31,214 nt of DNA. Origin: Cloacimonetes bacterium UBA5835. Lineage in GTDB: Bacteria; Cloacimonadota; Cloacimonadia; Cloacimonadales; Cloacimonadaceae. The notes beneath the pieces are model-generated. The model was not told where the DNA came from and searched no databases. It was given only the letters and a program-made list of their open reading frames with translations. The stretch is taken from contig DJGX01000018.1 of NCBI GenBank assembly GCA_002432865.1, positions 1-31,214 of the forward strand, given 5' to 3'. Position numbers and translations under genes: made by a program. Shown piece after piece: positions 6,324 through 15,453 of this stretch (within the stretch, counting starts at the first letter, position 1; every line of letters begins with the position of its first letter).

Positions 6324-8750
6324 TTACATTACTTCAGATAGAATCTTATTCATCATTGCCTTGGTTTCAGAATCTTTCATAAGAGAAAGAGGGAAACCAA
6401 AAACATAGGCACGGCTGTTACTGGGATTTACTTTTCGGAAGGCAACAGTTTTACCATTATAGAAATTGTATTGATCATTTGTGGGCGGGTAGATTTCATA
6501 TCCAACTGGTTTACAACCAAATTTATATATAGCTTCGCCAGTATAATGCCCTTCTTCAAAGTATGAGAGAGTGCCCAGTCCATGCCTTAAATTTACCATA
6601 TTTAGGAATGAAGGAGGGGTTCCATATTGGAGGTGCATATTTTCATATCCTGCCATACAGGCTACAGCGTTTTGGAAGAAGGCAGAGCGGTTATTATCAT
6701 TTAAAAAACCGATTTTTGGATTGCTTTCAAATCCGAGATTGGTAACGAAAGTTGGTCGTGTTCCTGAATCAGCAATTTCAGATAAAATAGGGCTTAATCT
6801 ATGTGAATGTGAAATAACCATATTACCACCTTTCATCATAAACAAGCTAAGTCCATCTAATTCGTATAAGAGATTTCCTGTATCATTAATATTATCACTA
6901 TGGTAAATAACGAGTTTATATTTTTGTAAATCGCTAAAAGCTAATGATCTACCGCGAATATCTTCTTCGGCGTTTATCTTGCCTTTAACATGGGTACGAC
7001 GGCTATATACATCTACTGGGCCAGTATAATCAGACAGCATATTGGCATATTTTTCATCGATCAAAGCATCTGGAGCTTGATTAGGGCTATCAACATCATC
7101 GTCTACAATCAAAACTCCATTACGGTTAGCGGGTTCGATGTAAGGATGAAGATAGAAGGTAAATACTGCAGGGGTGTGATCATATTCGTCTTGTAAATCT
7201 ACTACTCTTACTTCAAATGTATGCTTACCTGGTCCAGTACCAACTGGAGCAGGTAATTGACCACTGGTTAATACTACAGTCTGTCCTAAAGGAGAATTGG
7301 TTGGAATTCGTAACCACCGTTTTCCATCTTGATCTGTAACTCCATTTTGACTGAAAGGAAAGGGTGGATAGTTATAAGGTTCACCATCGAAGCGAATATC
7401 AAAAGCAGTTATTTCGCTAAAATAGTTTTTCCTGGTTTTACTGTCTAAAACTACATCTACTTTCTTACCGTAAGGCATAGCAATTAGATTTGTCGTATCT
7501 CCATAATCTGCTGAATTATCACGCACATCTCCATATTCACCCCACCAACCCCAGCGGACCCAAAGTTTTATGTTAGGAGAATAAACTGCAGTATATTTTC
7601 CTTCAAAATCTTTGAATAAAGGTGTGGCATAATGGATTGAGCCCTGAGTGATAGTTCTCGGTAGTACTGTTAATTCAGGTGTTGTATCATCACCATAATC
7701 TTCAAAATGATGGTTAGTTAAAGCATAAGTTTTTGTCGGATAAATAATGGATTCAGGTCTGAACCCGGGACGAACACGAAAATTAATAACTGTATTAGTA
7801 TCAGGAATAGAAACAACTCCTGCGAGGTCTGTAACGCGGGCAGTTACTCTTGTTCTTTGTTGTAAGGGCTGCCCTGTTTGTTCATCATAATCATAAGTTA
7901 AATAGGGAGTTGTATGTTTAGTTAAAAGATATTCATTAATCTTATCTGTTCTATTATCATCGCTAATAGTGGAATACCAATCTGATTCAGTTCCGGGAAT
8001 AACATTACCTTGAGAATCAACTTTCATCATTTGAAATTCATATTGATAGGGAACTGGAGTAATAAAAGGATCGGTATCTTTCATTGCGAAGGATAATTTC
8101 AAGCCCGAACCGACCTCTTGGTTATTTGGATTTCCTTTAGTTGTAGTAATTGAACAGGTAGGCCGGTCGGAATGAGTACAAAAATTACGCCAGGCAGGTT
8201 GAGGAGTTATAGCTCCCCGATTATCTATTGCTACAACTTCAAACCGGCTTGATTTGTCTATGGGATTTCCATAAGCATCTGCAGAAGGGAAATTGATTAC
8301 AGCATACTTTTGGGAAGTCCAAATAGTGCGGCGTGCTGAAGGATCATCCAAAGGAATATTCTGATCTGCACCTTGCATATAATGAATTACCCATCCGGTT
8401 CCAAAAGCTAGAAGATTGTCAGGAGTAAGCTCTCCAGTTGTGTCAATATAATCATACCCCGGAGTAGGAATAGGATTGTTATTTTCATCTAACACTCTGA
8501 AAGCATAACCGGTTATTATACCATCAGGATCAGTAGCGTGCCAGTAGATACGCTGTTGGAATGTGTAAACAAGGCTAGTATCATAACCAGCGGTTACATA
8601 TGTGCTATCCCAACCCTCAAAAGAGGTTATTCTTATTGTTGGTGGTTGATTGGCAAAACGGCTACCAGATTTTCCACATCCCGATAGCAACAATATTGCA
8701 CTTAAGGTTATCATAATGATAGACAAGAGTTTAATACTCTTAACTTGCAT
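6324..8750 (-). CDS. Large lipoprotein with Ig-like repeats and a C-terminal Rossmann-like domain
   Basis: 808 aa from ATG 8750. The TTG at 8762 gives a longer frame, but it lies inside the ribosome site (GGGAGGA) and is rejected. A lipoprotein signal ends at LLLSGC (Cys25), so the mature protein is lipid-anchored in the envelope. Residues about 35-330 hold beta-rich segments of the type YWHATDPDGIITGY, typical of extracellular Ig-like modules. The last 260 residues start GVLIVDDDVDSPNQ and contain KYKLVIYHSDNI and MMKGGNMVISHSHR, then end in an AYVFGFPLSLM segment. This looks like an alpha/beta amidotransferase-like or flavodoxin-like fold without an evident catalytic triad. The function is unknown. 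It is the last gene of the minus-strand run, 31 nt after folD, and a strong hairpin follows. No Por sorting domain is present. Confidence 0.8.
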   Translation of the reverse strand: MQVKSIKLLSIIMITLSAILLLSGCGKSGSRFANQPPTIRITSFEGWDSTYVTAGYDTSLVYTFQQRIYWHATDPDGIITGYAFRVLDENNNPIPTPGYDYIDTTGELTPDNLLAFGTGWVIHYMQGADQNIPLDDPSARRTIWTSQKYAVINFPSADAYGNPIDKSSRFEVVAIDNRGAITPQPAWRNFCTHSDRPTCSITTTKGNPNNQEVGSGLKLSFAMKDTDPFITPVPYQYEFQMMKVDSQGNVIPGTESDWYSTISDDNRTDKINEYLLTKHTTPYLTYDYDEQTGQPLQQRTRVTARVTDLAGVVSIPDTNTVINFRVRPGFRPESIIYPTKTYALTNHHFEDYGDDTTPELTVLPRTITQGSIHYATPLFKDFEGKYTAVYSPNIKLWVRWGWWGEYGDVRDNSADYGDTTNLIAMPYGKKVDVVLDSKTRKNYFSEITAFDIRFDGEPYNYPPFPFSQNGVTDQDGKRWLRIPTNSPLGQTVVLTSGQLPAPVGTGPGKHTFEVRVVDLQDEYDHTPAVFTFYLHPYIEPANRNGVLIVDDDVDSPNQAPDALIDEKYANMLSDYTGPVDVYSRRTHVKGKINAEEDIRGRSLAFSDLQKYKLVIYHSDNINDTGNLLYELDGLSLFMMKGGNMVISHSHRLSPILSEIADSGTRPTFVTNLGFESNPKIGFLNDNNRSAFFQNAVACMAGYENMHLQYGTPPSFLNMVNLRHGLGTLSYFEEGHYTGEAIYKFGCKPVGYEIYPPTNDQYNFYNGKTVAFRKVNPSNSRAYVFGFPLSLMKDSETKAMMNKILSEVM

Positions 8751-8781
8751 CATTCCTCCCAAACTTCTTAATTTGTAGGTT

Positions 8782-9696
8782 CTAATGAATACCCTTGAAA
8801 ATCAGATCAAGATATTCGTCAATACTTTTATTTATATTTTTTTGCTCAAGGCAAGCTTTAATGAGGTTGAAATAGAGAATAGAAGTAGTTATTCTTCCAA
8901 TTCCACCAGGGACAGGAGTAATCGCTGATGCCTTATCAAAGCATAAGTTATAATTTACATCACCAACATAAATGCTCTGCCCATCGTTTCCTTTTTCTTC
9001 ATTTATGCCAACATCCAAAATGACAGCATTTTCTTTTATCATTTCCGGAGTAACAAAATTCGCTTTACCAATAGCGGCAATTAGAATATCAGCTTTTTGG
9101 GTAATTTCCGCTATATTATTTGTTTTACTATGGCAAACTATAACCGTGGCGTTGGCAAATGACTTTTTCCAAAGCAGCATATTTGCTAAAGGTTTACCAA
9201 CAACATTACTGCGACCCAGAATAACCGCATTTTTGCCTTGAGGATTAATTCCATAATATTGCATACAAAAAAGTACTGCTGCGGGTGTACAAGGAAGAAA
9301 TCCATTTTCTTCGCTTAGTATTTTTCCTAAATTAAGAGGATGCAAGCAGTCCAAGTCCTTTCCCGGATCTATAGCCATATTAATAATATTATCCTTAATA
9401 TGCGAAGGGAGAGGTTTTTGCAGCATTATTCCGTTTATATCGGGATTTTGATTAGCTCCTTCCATAATAGCCAATAATTCTTGTTCAGTTATCTGTTCCG
9501 GGAGATCTATCACTTCGCAATTACATTGTAATTTTTTTCCGCTATTGATAATGTTTTGCACATAGTAATTTGAGGCAGGATCGCTTCCCACCTGAATTAA
9601 GAGCATTGTTGGTTTTAGTTCGTATTGTGTTATTAAAGTTTTAGTTGCTTTATTAACCAATTGAGCAACGGGTTTTCCACTTAAGATCTTTTCCAT
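8782..9696 (-). CDS. folD: FolD: methylene-THF dehydrogenase / methenyl-THF cyclohydrolase, catalytic Lys missing
   Basis: 304 aa, the full length of the family. FolD interconverts 5,10-methylene-, 5,10-methenyl- and 10-formyl-tetrahydrofolate using NADP. Recognisable blocks are GSDPASNYYV (37-46), GIMLQKPLP (Gln93), PGKDLDCLHPLN (Asp116), PCTP, the dinucleotide motif GRSNVVGKPLA, DVGIN and TPVPGGIGRIT. In the usual catalytic motif Y-V-x-x-K the tyrosine is present (Tyr45), but the lysine position is Ile49 (codon ATT). This lysine is essential for cyclohydrolase chemistry in characterised FolD enzymes. The KDVDGFHP and GGVGPMT blocks also deviate. Dehydrogenase activity may remain while cyclohydrolase activity is predicted lost, unless a separate enzyme supplies it. 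Placed 5 nt after ymdB, in the same transcript. Confidence 0.92.
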   Translation of the reverse strand: MEKILSGKPVAQLVNKATKTLITQYELKPTMLLIQVGSDPASNYYVQNIINSGKKLQCNCEVIDLPEQITEQELLAIMEGANQNPDINGIMLQKPLPSHIKDNIINMAIDPGKDLDCLHPLNLGKILSEENGFLPCTPAAVLFCMQYYGINPQGKNAVILGRSNVVGKPLANMLLWKKSFANATVIVCHSKTNNIAEITQKADILIAAIGKANFVTPEMIKENAVILDVGINEEKGNDGQSIYVGDVNYNLCFDKASAITPVPGGIGRITTSILYFNLIKACLEQKNINKSIDEYLDLIFKGIH

Positions 9697-9701
9697 AGTA
9701 C

Positions 9702-10511
9702 TTAATCAATATTCCTTTTTATCCGTGTTATCTTTTCAGCAAATCCTGTTTCCGAATCTAACACCAGAAAAACGGCATTCACTTGTAAACCTTCATCTGA
9801 GGATTCAAAACGATTCGGAACAGAGGTTCTGAATTTCTCAATAATAATTTCTTTTTTAACGCCAATCACGCTATTGTGGGAACCAGTCATCCCCACATCT
9901 GTTATATAAGCTGTTCCCAAGGGCAATATTTCTTCATCCGCAGTTTGAATATGAGTGTGGGTTCCTAAAACTGCACTAATTTTTCCATCTGCAAACCAAC
10001 CCATAGCTCTTTTCTCACTTGTAGTTTCAGCGTGAAAATCTAAAATTATGGGATAGGGTAGAGGGATATTGTTTTGCTTCTCGTTATCTATAGATAAACT
10101 GTACTTAATAAACCTATCCAACGCTGCAAAAGGGCTATCACAAGGTGGCATAAGTAATTGTCCGCATAGGCAGATAATTCCTAAGTGGAGATCTCCTTTA
10201 GATAAAACTAAATAAGGATTGCCAGGTGCTTCTTCAGAGTAATTTAGAGGTTTAACAATCCTTTTTTGGCTATGGAGATATTCTAAAGATTCTGTTCTAT
10301 CCCACAAATGATTGCCTCCAGTAACTGCATCTACTCCAGAATTGAATAGCTGCGATAGAGTTTTTTCTGTAAGGCCTTTACCATCTGCAAGATTTTCTGC
10401 ATTGGCCAAAACAAAATCCGGATTGAACTCCTCTCTCAATTGAGGCAATGCTTGCTGAACAGTTCGCCGACCAGCTTTTCCATAAACATCGCCAAAAAAA
10501 AGAACTTTCAT
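9702..10511 (-). CDS. ymdB: YmdB-family metallophosphoesterase
   Basis: 269 aa, TIGR00282/YmdB family, shown in Bacillus to hydrolyse 2',3'-cyclic nucleotides and cAMP. Metal-site motifs are in order: GDVYGKAGRR (Asp8), NAENLADGKG, GGNHLWDR, DFHAETTSEK and GTHTHIQTADE. It is cytoplasmic, with no signal peptide. Its ATG overlaps the rny stop by one base (TAATG), so translation is probably coupled. The rny-ymdB pair is conserved in many bacteria and suggests a role in RNA turnover or signalling. The physiological substrate here is not known. Confidence 0.93.
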   Translation of the reverse strand: MKVLFFGDVYGKAGRRTVQQALPQLREEFNPDFVLANAENLADGKGLTEKTLSQLFNSGVDAVTGGNHLWDRTESLEYLHSQKRIVKPLNYSEEAPGNPYLVLSKGDLHLGIICLCGQLLMPPCDSPFAALDRFIKYSLSIDNEKQNNIPLPYPIILDFHAETTSEKRAMGWFADGKISAVLGTHTHIQTADEEILPLGTAYITDVGMTGSHNSVIGVKKEIIIEKFRTSVPNRFESSDEGLQVNAVFLVLDSETGFAEKITRIKRNID

Positions 10512-12079
10512 TATTTTGCCATAGCTATCTGGCGCGTTTCTCTTATCACGGTTACTTTTATTTGACCTGGATATTGAACTTGCTTTTCAATGGAGGCAGC
10601 AATTTCAGTTGCTAAAAGAGTAGTTTGATTTTCATCTACCAAAGCAGGCTCAACAATGATCCGGAGTTCTCGTCCAGCTTGAATTGCATAGGATTTACTA
10701 ACGCCTTCAACGCTATTGGCTATTTCTTCAAGCTTAGATAAACGCTGCATATAGGTTTCTAACATTTCTCTTCTGGCACCAGGTCTGGCTCCGGAAATAG
10801 CATCCGAGGCTTGAGTTAAAGCTGCATAAACAGATATTGCTTCCACTTCTTCATGGTGAGCCTCGATGGCGTTTACGATAATCTTTCCTTCTCCATTTTT
10901 ACGGGCTAGATTAGCTCCAATTATAGCATGAGAGCCATCAAATTCATGATCTATTGCTTTTCCGATATCATGTAACAGACCTGCTCGGCGAGCAAGTTCT
11001 TGATCTAATCCAAGTTCAGCAGCTATAATTCCACAAATCCAAGCAGATTCTATTGAATGCTGTAAAACATTTTGGCCATAACTTGTTCGATAATGTAGGC
11101 GTCCCAGAACCTTAATTAGGTTAGGTGAAATATTATGGATATTAGTTTCCAGAACTGCTTTCTCGCCTATTTTTACTAAATTTTCTTCCATTTCTTTGGT
11201 AGTTTTAGCTACTACTTCTTCAATGCGTCCAGGATGAATTCGGCCATCGGCAATAAGCTTTTCTAAAGATAATCTGGCTATTTCCCGACGGACAGGATCA
11301 AAGCAACTAAGCACAACGGCTTCAGGAGTATCGTCAATAATTAAATCTACACCGGAAACCTTTTCAAAAGTGCGAATATTTCTTCCTTCTCTACCAATAA
11401 TGCGTCCCTTCATTTCATCTGAAGGTAAAGATATAACCGAGACGGTTGTTTCAGAAACATGATCCACAGCAATACGCTGAATAGCGGTAGATAGTATTTC
11501 AGCAGCTTTTTGATTGGCATCCAGTTTTATTTGTTCAAGCGTTAATCGTGCATCATTTGCGGCAACTTGTCTGGCTTGTGAAATTAATTCTTCTCGTAAA
11601 AGCGCTATAGCTTCATCTCGAGAGAGCCCTGCAATTTCAACTAATTTATTTTTCTGTTCTGTGATGATTTGTTCATATTCAGTTTTCTTGTTAGCAAGCT
11701 CTTCTTCTTTTTGTTTTAGTTTTCTTTCCTGTTCTGTGAGGTTAGTTTCTTTTTTATCGAGCGAATCCAGACGCTTATCTAAGCTACTTAAGCGTTCGTT
11801 ATATTTCTTTTCTTGAGTGCGCAGTTCTTTCTGGCGTTCCTTAATCTCTTCATCGAGGATGCGTTTTTGTTTAAACCATTCTTCTCGGGCTTCCAAGAGA
11901 GCAGCTTTTTTAGCATTTTCCGCTTCAATTTTAGCGTTTCTTTCCAGTTCTTCAGCTATTTTTGTAGATTGTGAGATAAGTTTGAAAGTGCTATTGCGTT
12001 TTATAATATAAATAAAAAGCGCAATGACAAAGCCGACAGCCACTCCAATTACGAGTGCTATGTAAGGATTTATGTTCAT
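10511..12079 (-). CDS. rny: Ribonuclease Y
   Basis: 522 aa, the family length. A membrane-anchored endoribonuclease that starts mRNA decay. An N-terminal membrane helix (about 5-27) is followed by a long charged coiled coil (about 30-175), then a KH domain with MKGRIIGREGRNIRTFE and an HD domain with GLLHDIGKAIDHEFDGSH and a later EAHHEE. ATG 12079 has AAGGA 7-8 nt upstream. It directly follows the 6S-like RNA and precedes ymdB with a 1-nt overlap. Confidence 0.96.
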   Translation of the reverse strand: MNINPYIALVIGVAVGFVIALFIYIIKRNSTFKLISQSTKIAEELERNAKIEAENAKKAALLEAREEWFKQKRILDEEIKERQKELRTQEKKYNERLSSLDKRLDSLDKKETNLTEQERKLKQKEEELANKKTEYEQIITEQKNKLVEIAGLSRDEAIALLREELISQARQVAANDARLTLEQIKLDANQKAAEILSTAIQRIAVDHVSETTVSVISLPSDEMKGRIIGREGRNIRTFEKVSGVDLIIDDTPEAVVLSCFDPVRREIARLSLEKLIADGRIHPGRIEEVVAKTTKEMEENLVKIGEKAVLETNIHNISPNLIKVLGRLHYRTSYGQNVLQHSIESAWICGIIAAELGLDQELARRAGLLHDIGKAIDHEFDGSHAIIGANLARKNGEGKIIVNAIEAHHEEVEAISVYAALTQASDAISGARPGARREMLETYMQRLSKLEEIANSVEGVSKSYAIQAGRELRIIVEPALVDENQTTLLATEIAASIEKQVQYPGQIKVTVIRETRQIAMAK

Positions 12080-12139
12080 AGTTATTTCCTTATGTAAATT
12101 TATTTAACTTCGGGTTTTAGCCCAAAGCGAATTATAATA

Positions 12140-12310
12140 TTGCCCGCATGAACCGTGTACGCTTGTCATTCGAAAGCCAAGCTTTAAGTGGGAATCTACC
12201 TTGTGAGTTTTATGTATCCGGAACCAGCCGGCGCGCATGCCACTCATGGCTCGAAACCCAAAATTATAATAGCTTTTATGCAACCCATATCACGAATTCT
12301 GCAGGCACTA
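12140..12310 (-). ncRNA. ssrS: 6S-like RNA candidate (ssrS) between zapA and rny
   Basis: Read on the minus strand from 12310, the DNA begins right after the zapA stop. A long closing stem can be drawn: GCCUGCA (12307-12301) with UGCGGGC (12149-12143), then GAAUU with GGUUC and GUG with CAC, broken only by single-base bulges. Inside are a large AU-rich bubble and an apical stem (UUCGA-GCCA-AGUGG with CCACU-UGGC-UCGAA). The 5' segment CCUGCAGAAUUCGUG resembles the conserved 6S start (CCUGcrGUGUUCG type). 6S RNA, a regulator that binds RNA polymerase, is often encoded beside zapA. No own promoter or U-run was found, so it would be processed from the operon. The length of about 165-170 nt is slightly short for 6S. 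Confidence 0.6.
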
Positions 12311-12311
12311 T

Positions 12312-12575
12312 CTATATAGTTATTTTGGAAAGCATCTGATTTAAGCGTTCCAGTTCAGACATTAAACTTTGATTCTTATCGCCTAAAGTTAAAACTTCTT
12401 CTTGTTGTTGAAGGCAGATCAGAAGTAGCAGTTTAGTGAAATCCAGATTATCGTATAGCTTAGATAAATCCTCAATTTGACGGTCAATCTCTTCAGCTAT
12501 ATGTTTGGTTCGTTCCGGATTATCACTTCTTAAACGAAATCTGCGTCCAAAGATCTCTACTTCAACAGATTTCAT
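12312..12575 (-). CDS. zapA: Cell division protein ZapA
   Basis: 87 aa. ZapA cross-links FtsZ filaments at the division ring. The N-terminal half (VEVEIFGRRFRLRSDNPER) matches the ZapA strand-turn-strand core, followed by HIAEEIDRQIEDL and a long C-terminal helix ending in a leucine-rich coiled coil. The start lies 2 nt after the ZapB-like gene stop; the ribosome site is weak, so coupling is likely. The zapA-6S-rny order supports the call. Confidence 0.85.
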   Translation of the reverse strand: MKSVEVEIFGRRFRLRSDNPERTKHIAEEIDRQIEDLSKLYDNLDFTKLLLLICLQQQEEVLTLGDKNQSLMSELERLNQMLSKITI

Positions 12576-12577
12576 AT

Positions 12578-12904
12578 TTATTTCTCGTTATCCAGCGGCG
12601 GTAAAATTCCGTCGATCTTTTTTATAGCACCTTCGGCAACAGTTTCAAAACCAGCAAGGATTCTCTGCAGTTCTTTATATCTATTTTCCAGAATGTTATA
12701 TTCATCCTGCAGTGTTTTGTACTTTTTTTCCTGTTCACCGGTTGCCACATCTCTATTTTGAAGCTGAGCAATGAACTGAGAATTTTCTTCGGCGAGTTGC
12801 TTGTTAATTTCTTCCAGTTCTTCCACTTTTTGAGTAACTGCAGTATATTGATCTATCAGTTTCTGTATCTTGTCTTGAAGGTTTGTAACATTACTTTCCA
12901 TCAT
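12578..12904 (-). CDS. ZapB-like coiled-coil protein
   Basis: 108 aa from ATG 12904, predicted almost entirely helical with heptad-like leucine/isoleucine spacing (NLQDKIQKLIDQ..., VEELEEINKQLAEENSQ). ZapB and related septal coiled coils have this form, and adjacency to zapA supports a role in division-ring organisation. A longer reading from ATG 12928 overlaps pheT; the ATG at 12904 is preferred because GAGG lies 5 nt upstream and the pheT stop is only 2 nt away. Low-complexity coiled coils are hard to assign, so the name is tentative. Confidence 0.7.
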   Translation of the reverse strand: MMESNVTNLQDKIQKLIDQYTAVTQKVEELEEINKQLAEENSQFIAQLQNRDVATGEQEKKYKTLQDEYNILENRYKELQRILAGFETVAEGAIKKIDGILPPLDNEK

Positions 12905-12906
12905 CT

Positions 12907-15453
12907 TTACCTCATAGTTATTTTCCAAGTATTCTCGAGCTTTTTTATCACTGAATCAACAAGATAATCTACTCGTTCATCTGTCAATGTTTTTTCTTTG
13001 TCTCTAATTTTCAGCCGTAATGTTAAGCTGCGTTTGCCATTGGGAATTTGTTTACCGCGATATTCATCAAAGGCAATTATATCAGTTATCATCTTATCAT
13101 CTACTTCTGCAATTGTTTTTACAATTTTGCTATAGGGTATTTCTTCTGAGATTAGAAAAGAAATATCTCTAATAACTGATGGCAAGCGCGGTATTTCCTG
13201 ATATTGGATTTCAAGGTTATGAGTAGCGACTATCAGATTCTCCATAGAAAATTGCACAATCCAGATATCCTGTTTTAGCTCAATAAGATCGATATCAAAA
13301 TTCTCTGCCACGGGTGCAGTTAATTTTCCGTAATAGGCAAGTTCCTTATTATCAAGGTAATAAGCAGCACTTTCAGATTGTGAAAGATAGGGTTTTTTTG
13401 CTTCTTGTACAGTCCAGTTTTCCAAATGCAGCAGAGATAGCAATTCTTCCACGATGCCTTTCACCCAAAAAACATTTATGGGGCTTGCTTTATCTTGCCA
13501 GTGTTCATCTTTGTTTAGTCCCGTTAAAATTGCAGCTAAATAATAGGGTTCGTAAGATATAGTTTCTTGGCGGTGATAAGTTTTTCCCAGTTCAAAGAGC
13601 TTAATATTCTTTTCATCCCGATTCAGGTTATAGGCTAAATTCTGTAAAAGCTGAGGAATTAAAGAAGTGCGCATAGCACTTTGATTACTGCTTTGCGGGT
13701 TTTTCAGAAAAATCATATCCAATTCGTAGTCACTTTCTTGGTAACCAAGCTTACGCATTAATTCCGGTTCTGAAAAACTGTAATTGAGTGTTTCATAAAA
13801 ACCACGACTAACCAGATAATCCACTGCTACTTTCTTAATCCGATAGGAATGGCGGTCCATAATATGCTGTGGTTTTGTTTTTACAGGAGCTTTATCATAA
13901 CCGTCCAAACGGGCAATTTCTTCAATGATATCAATCTCGCGTTCCAAATCCACTCTTTTGGGGGGAATAAGATAGTAGTGTGCTTTTTCCTGATTTTGCA
14001 GGGCGGTATTTTTCTGTTTTAATGTTTCCGAATCTAACTCTCTGATTTCGGAAATATTGGTTATTTTTCCTGGTTTCCAAATACCATATCGCAGAAATTT
14101 AAGTCCCAAGCGTTGAAGGTAGTCCTTTATTTTTTCTTCTTCCAGTTCGTAGCCGATTACTTTTGCATAACGGCTGGGTCGGACACCTAAGATCAAGGAT
14201 TTTTCAGGAACAGGATAATTGTCATAAACTACTTCGCAGAGTTCAGCATCTGCCAATTCACAAATAAACTGGCTGGCTCTTAAAGATGCATCTGGGGCTG
14301 AACATTCACTTAAATGTCTTTCAAATCGATAGGAAGAATCTGAACTAATCTTCAATTTATAAGAAGTTCTGCGAATCGACCTTGGATCGAAAGCTGCACT
14401 TTCTAAAACAATTCTTTTGGTATTTTCGCTGATGGCAGAAATATTTCCACCCATAATTCCTGCTATTGCAGAGGGTTTAATTCCATCAGCGATAACCATT
14501 TCCTCGCCCTCCAGAATGTAATTTTTCCCATCTAGAGTAGTTATTGGTTCATCTTTATATGCTTGGCGAATAACGATTGCTGGAATTCCCGGTTTATCAG
14601 GAAGGGAGGCAAGTTTTTCATAATCAAAACAATGCAAGGGATGGCCATATTCCAACATTACATAGTTGGTAATATCAACCAGATTGTTGATTGGTCTTAA
14701 CCCCGATTTGATTAAAGCACTTTTTAACCACAGCGGGGATTCTTTCACTTTAACCTTATCAAATAAACGCGCTATATAGCGAGGGCATAGTTCAGGTACT
14801 TTATTAATAAGTTCCAGTGGCATAGTTTCTGCTCTGCATTTTGCAACTGGTATATCGATTTCCGGAAGTTTTAAGGGTCTGCCTAATTTAGCTGATAAAT
14901 CACGCGCAATACCTATATAACCAAGAAGGTCTGGACGATTGGGTGTAATTTCCAGTTCAAAAACAGTATCTGGAAGCTCATATAGCTCATTAACACTTCT
15001 CCCAATTGGGGTATCTGGTTCCAGCTCAATTATTCCACTATGATTATCTGAAATACCTAATTCTTTTTCCGAACAGAGCATTCCGTTAGATTCAATTCCC
15101 TTTATTTTCGCCTTTTTTATAGTTATATCTGCTAAAGTAGATCCCGGTAAAGCTATTACAGCCATCATTCCTGTTTTACAATTAGGTGCTCCACATATTA
15201 CCTGTAGATAGCCTTCTGGAGTTTTTTCAGGATAGGGATAGTTGCCAATATCTACTAAACAGAGTTTTAAATGGTCTGTTTTGGGAACTGGTTCAGCACT
15301 AATAACTTGTGCGCTAAAAACAGTTTCTGGAAGGGCAGGTATATTTTGAACTGCTTCCACTTCAATACCGGAGAAGGTTAAAAGCTCTTCCAGCTCCTTA
15401 GTATTTTCTTTTATCTCAAGATACTTTGCTAGCCAGGAAATAGAGATCTTCAT
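12907..15453 (-). CDS. pheT: Phenylalanine--tRNA ligase beta subunit
   Basis: 848 aa. Forms the alpha2-beta2 enzyme that charges tRNA-Phe. Domains in order: N-terminal MKISISWLAKYL; EMAP-type tRNA-binding OB fold (about 40-150, with GAPNC); B3/B4 editing domain (about 210-390, NNLVDITNYVMLEYGHPLH); B5 (about 410-510); catalytic-like core (RVDLEREIDIIEEIARLDGYD); C-terminal FDX-ACB anticodon-binding domain (about 755-848). The ATG overlaps the pheS stop by 4 nt (ATGA). A modest insert of about 25 residues lies within the B5 region (after YGIWKPGK). Confidence 0.97.
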   Translation of the reverse strand: MKISISWLAKYLEIKENTKELEELLTFSGIEVEAVQNIPALPETVFSAQVISAEPVPKTDHLKLCLVDIGNYPYPEKTPEGYLQVICGAPNCKTGMMAVIALPGSTLADITIKKAKIKGIESNGMLCSEKELGISDNHSGIIELEPDTPIGRSVNELYELPDTVFELEITPNRPDLLGYIGIARDLSAKLGRPLKLPEIDIPVAKCRAETMPLELINKVPELCPRYIARLFDKVKVKESPLWLKSALIKSGLRPINNLVDITNYVMLEYGHPLHCFDYEKLASLPDKPGIPAIVIRQAYKDEPITTLDGKNYILEGEEMVIADGIKPSAIAGIMGGNISAISENTKRIVLESAAFDPRSIRRTSYKLKISSDSSYRFERHLSECSAPDASLRASQFICELADAELCEVVYDNYPVPEKSLILGVRPSRYAKVIGYELEEEKIKDYLQRLGLKFLRYGIWKPGKITNISEIRELDSETLKQKNTALQNQEKAHYYLIPPKRVDLEREIDIIEEIARLDGYDKAPVKTKPQHIMDRHSYRIKKVAVDYLVSRGFYETLNYSFSEPELMRKLGYQESDYELDMIFLKNPQSSNQSAMRTSLIPQLLQNLAYNLNRDEKNIKLFELGKTYHRQETISYEPYYLAAILTGLNKDEHWQDKASPINVFWVKGIVEELLSLLHLENWTVQEAKKPYLSQSESAAYYLDNKELAYYGKLTAPVAENFDIDLIELKQDIWIVQFSMENLIVATHNLEIQYQEIPRLPSVIRDISFLISEEIPYSKIVKTIAEVDDKMITDIIAFDEYRGKQIPNGKRSLTLRLKIRDKEKTLTDERVDYLVDSVIKKLENTWKITMR

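Noticed and set aside
11514..12011. Serine/phenylalanine-rich plus-strand frames opposite rny
   Set aside because: Antisense shadows of the lysine/glutamate-rich coiled coil.
12131..12270. Two TATAAT boxes inside the zapA-rny gap as promoters for rny or the RNA
   Set aside because: No acceptable -35 box lies 16-18 bp upstream of either on the minus strand.
12148..12339. 63-codon plus-strand frame beginning MNRVRLSFESQ
   Set aside because: It overlaps the structured 6S-like RNA and the end of zapA and has no ribosome site or family match.
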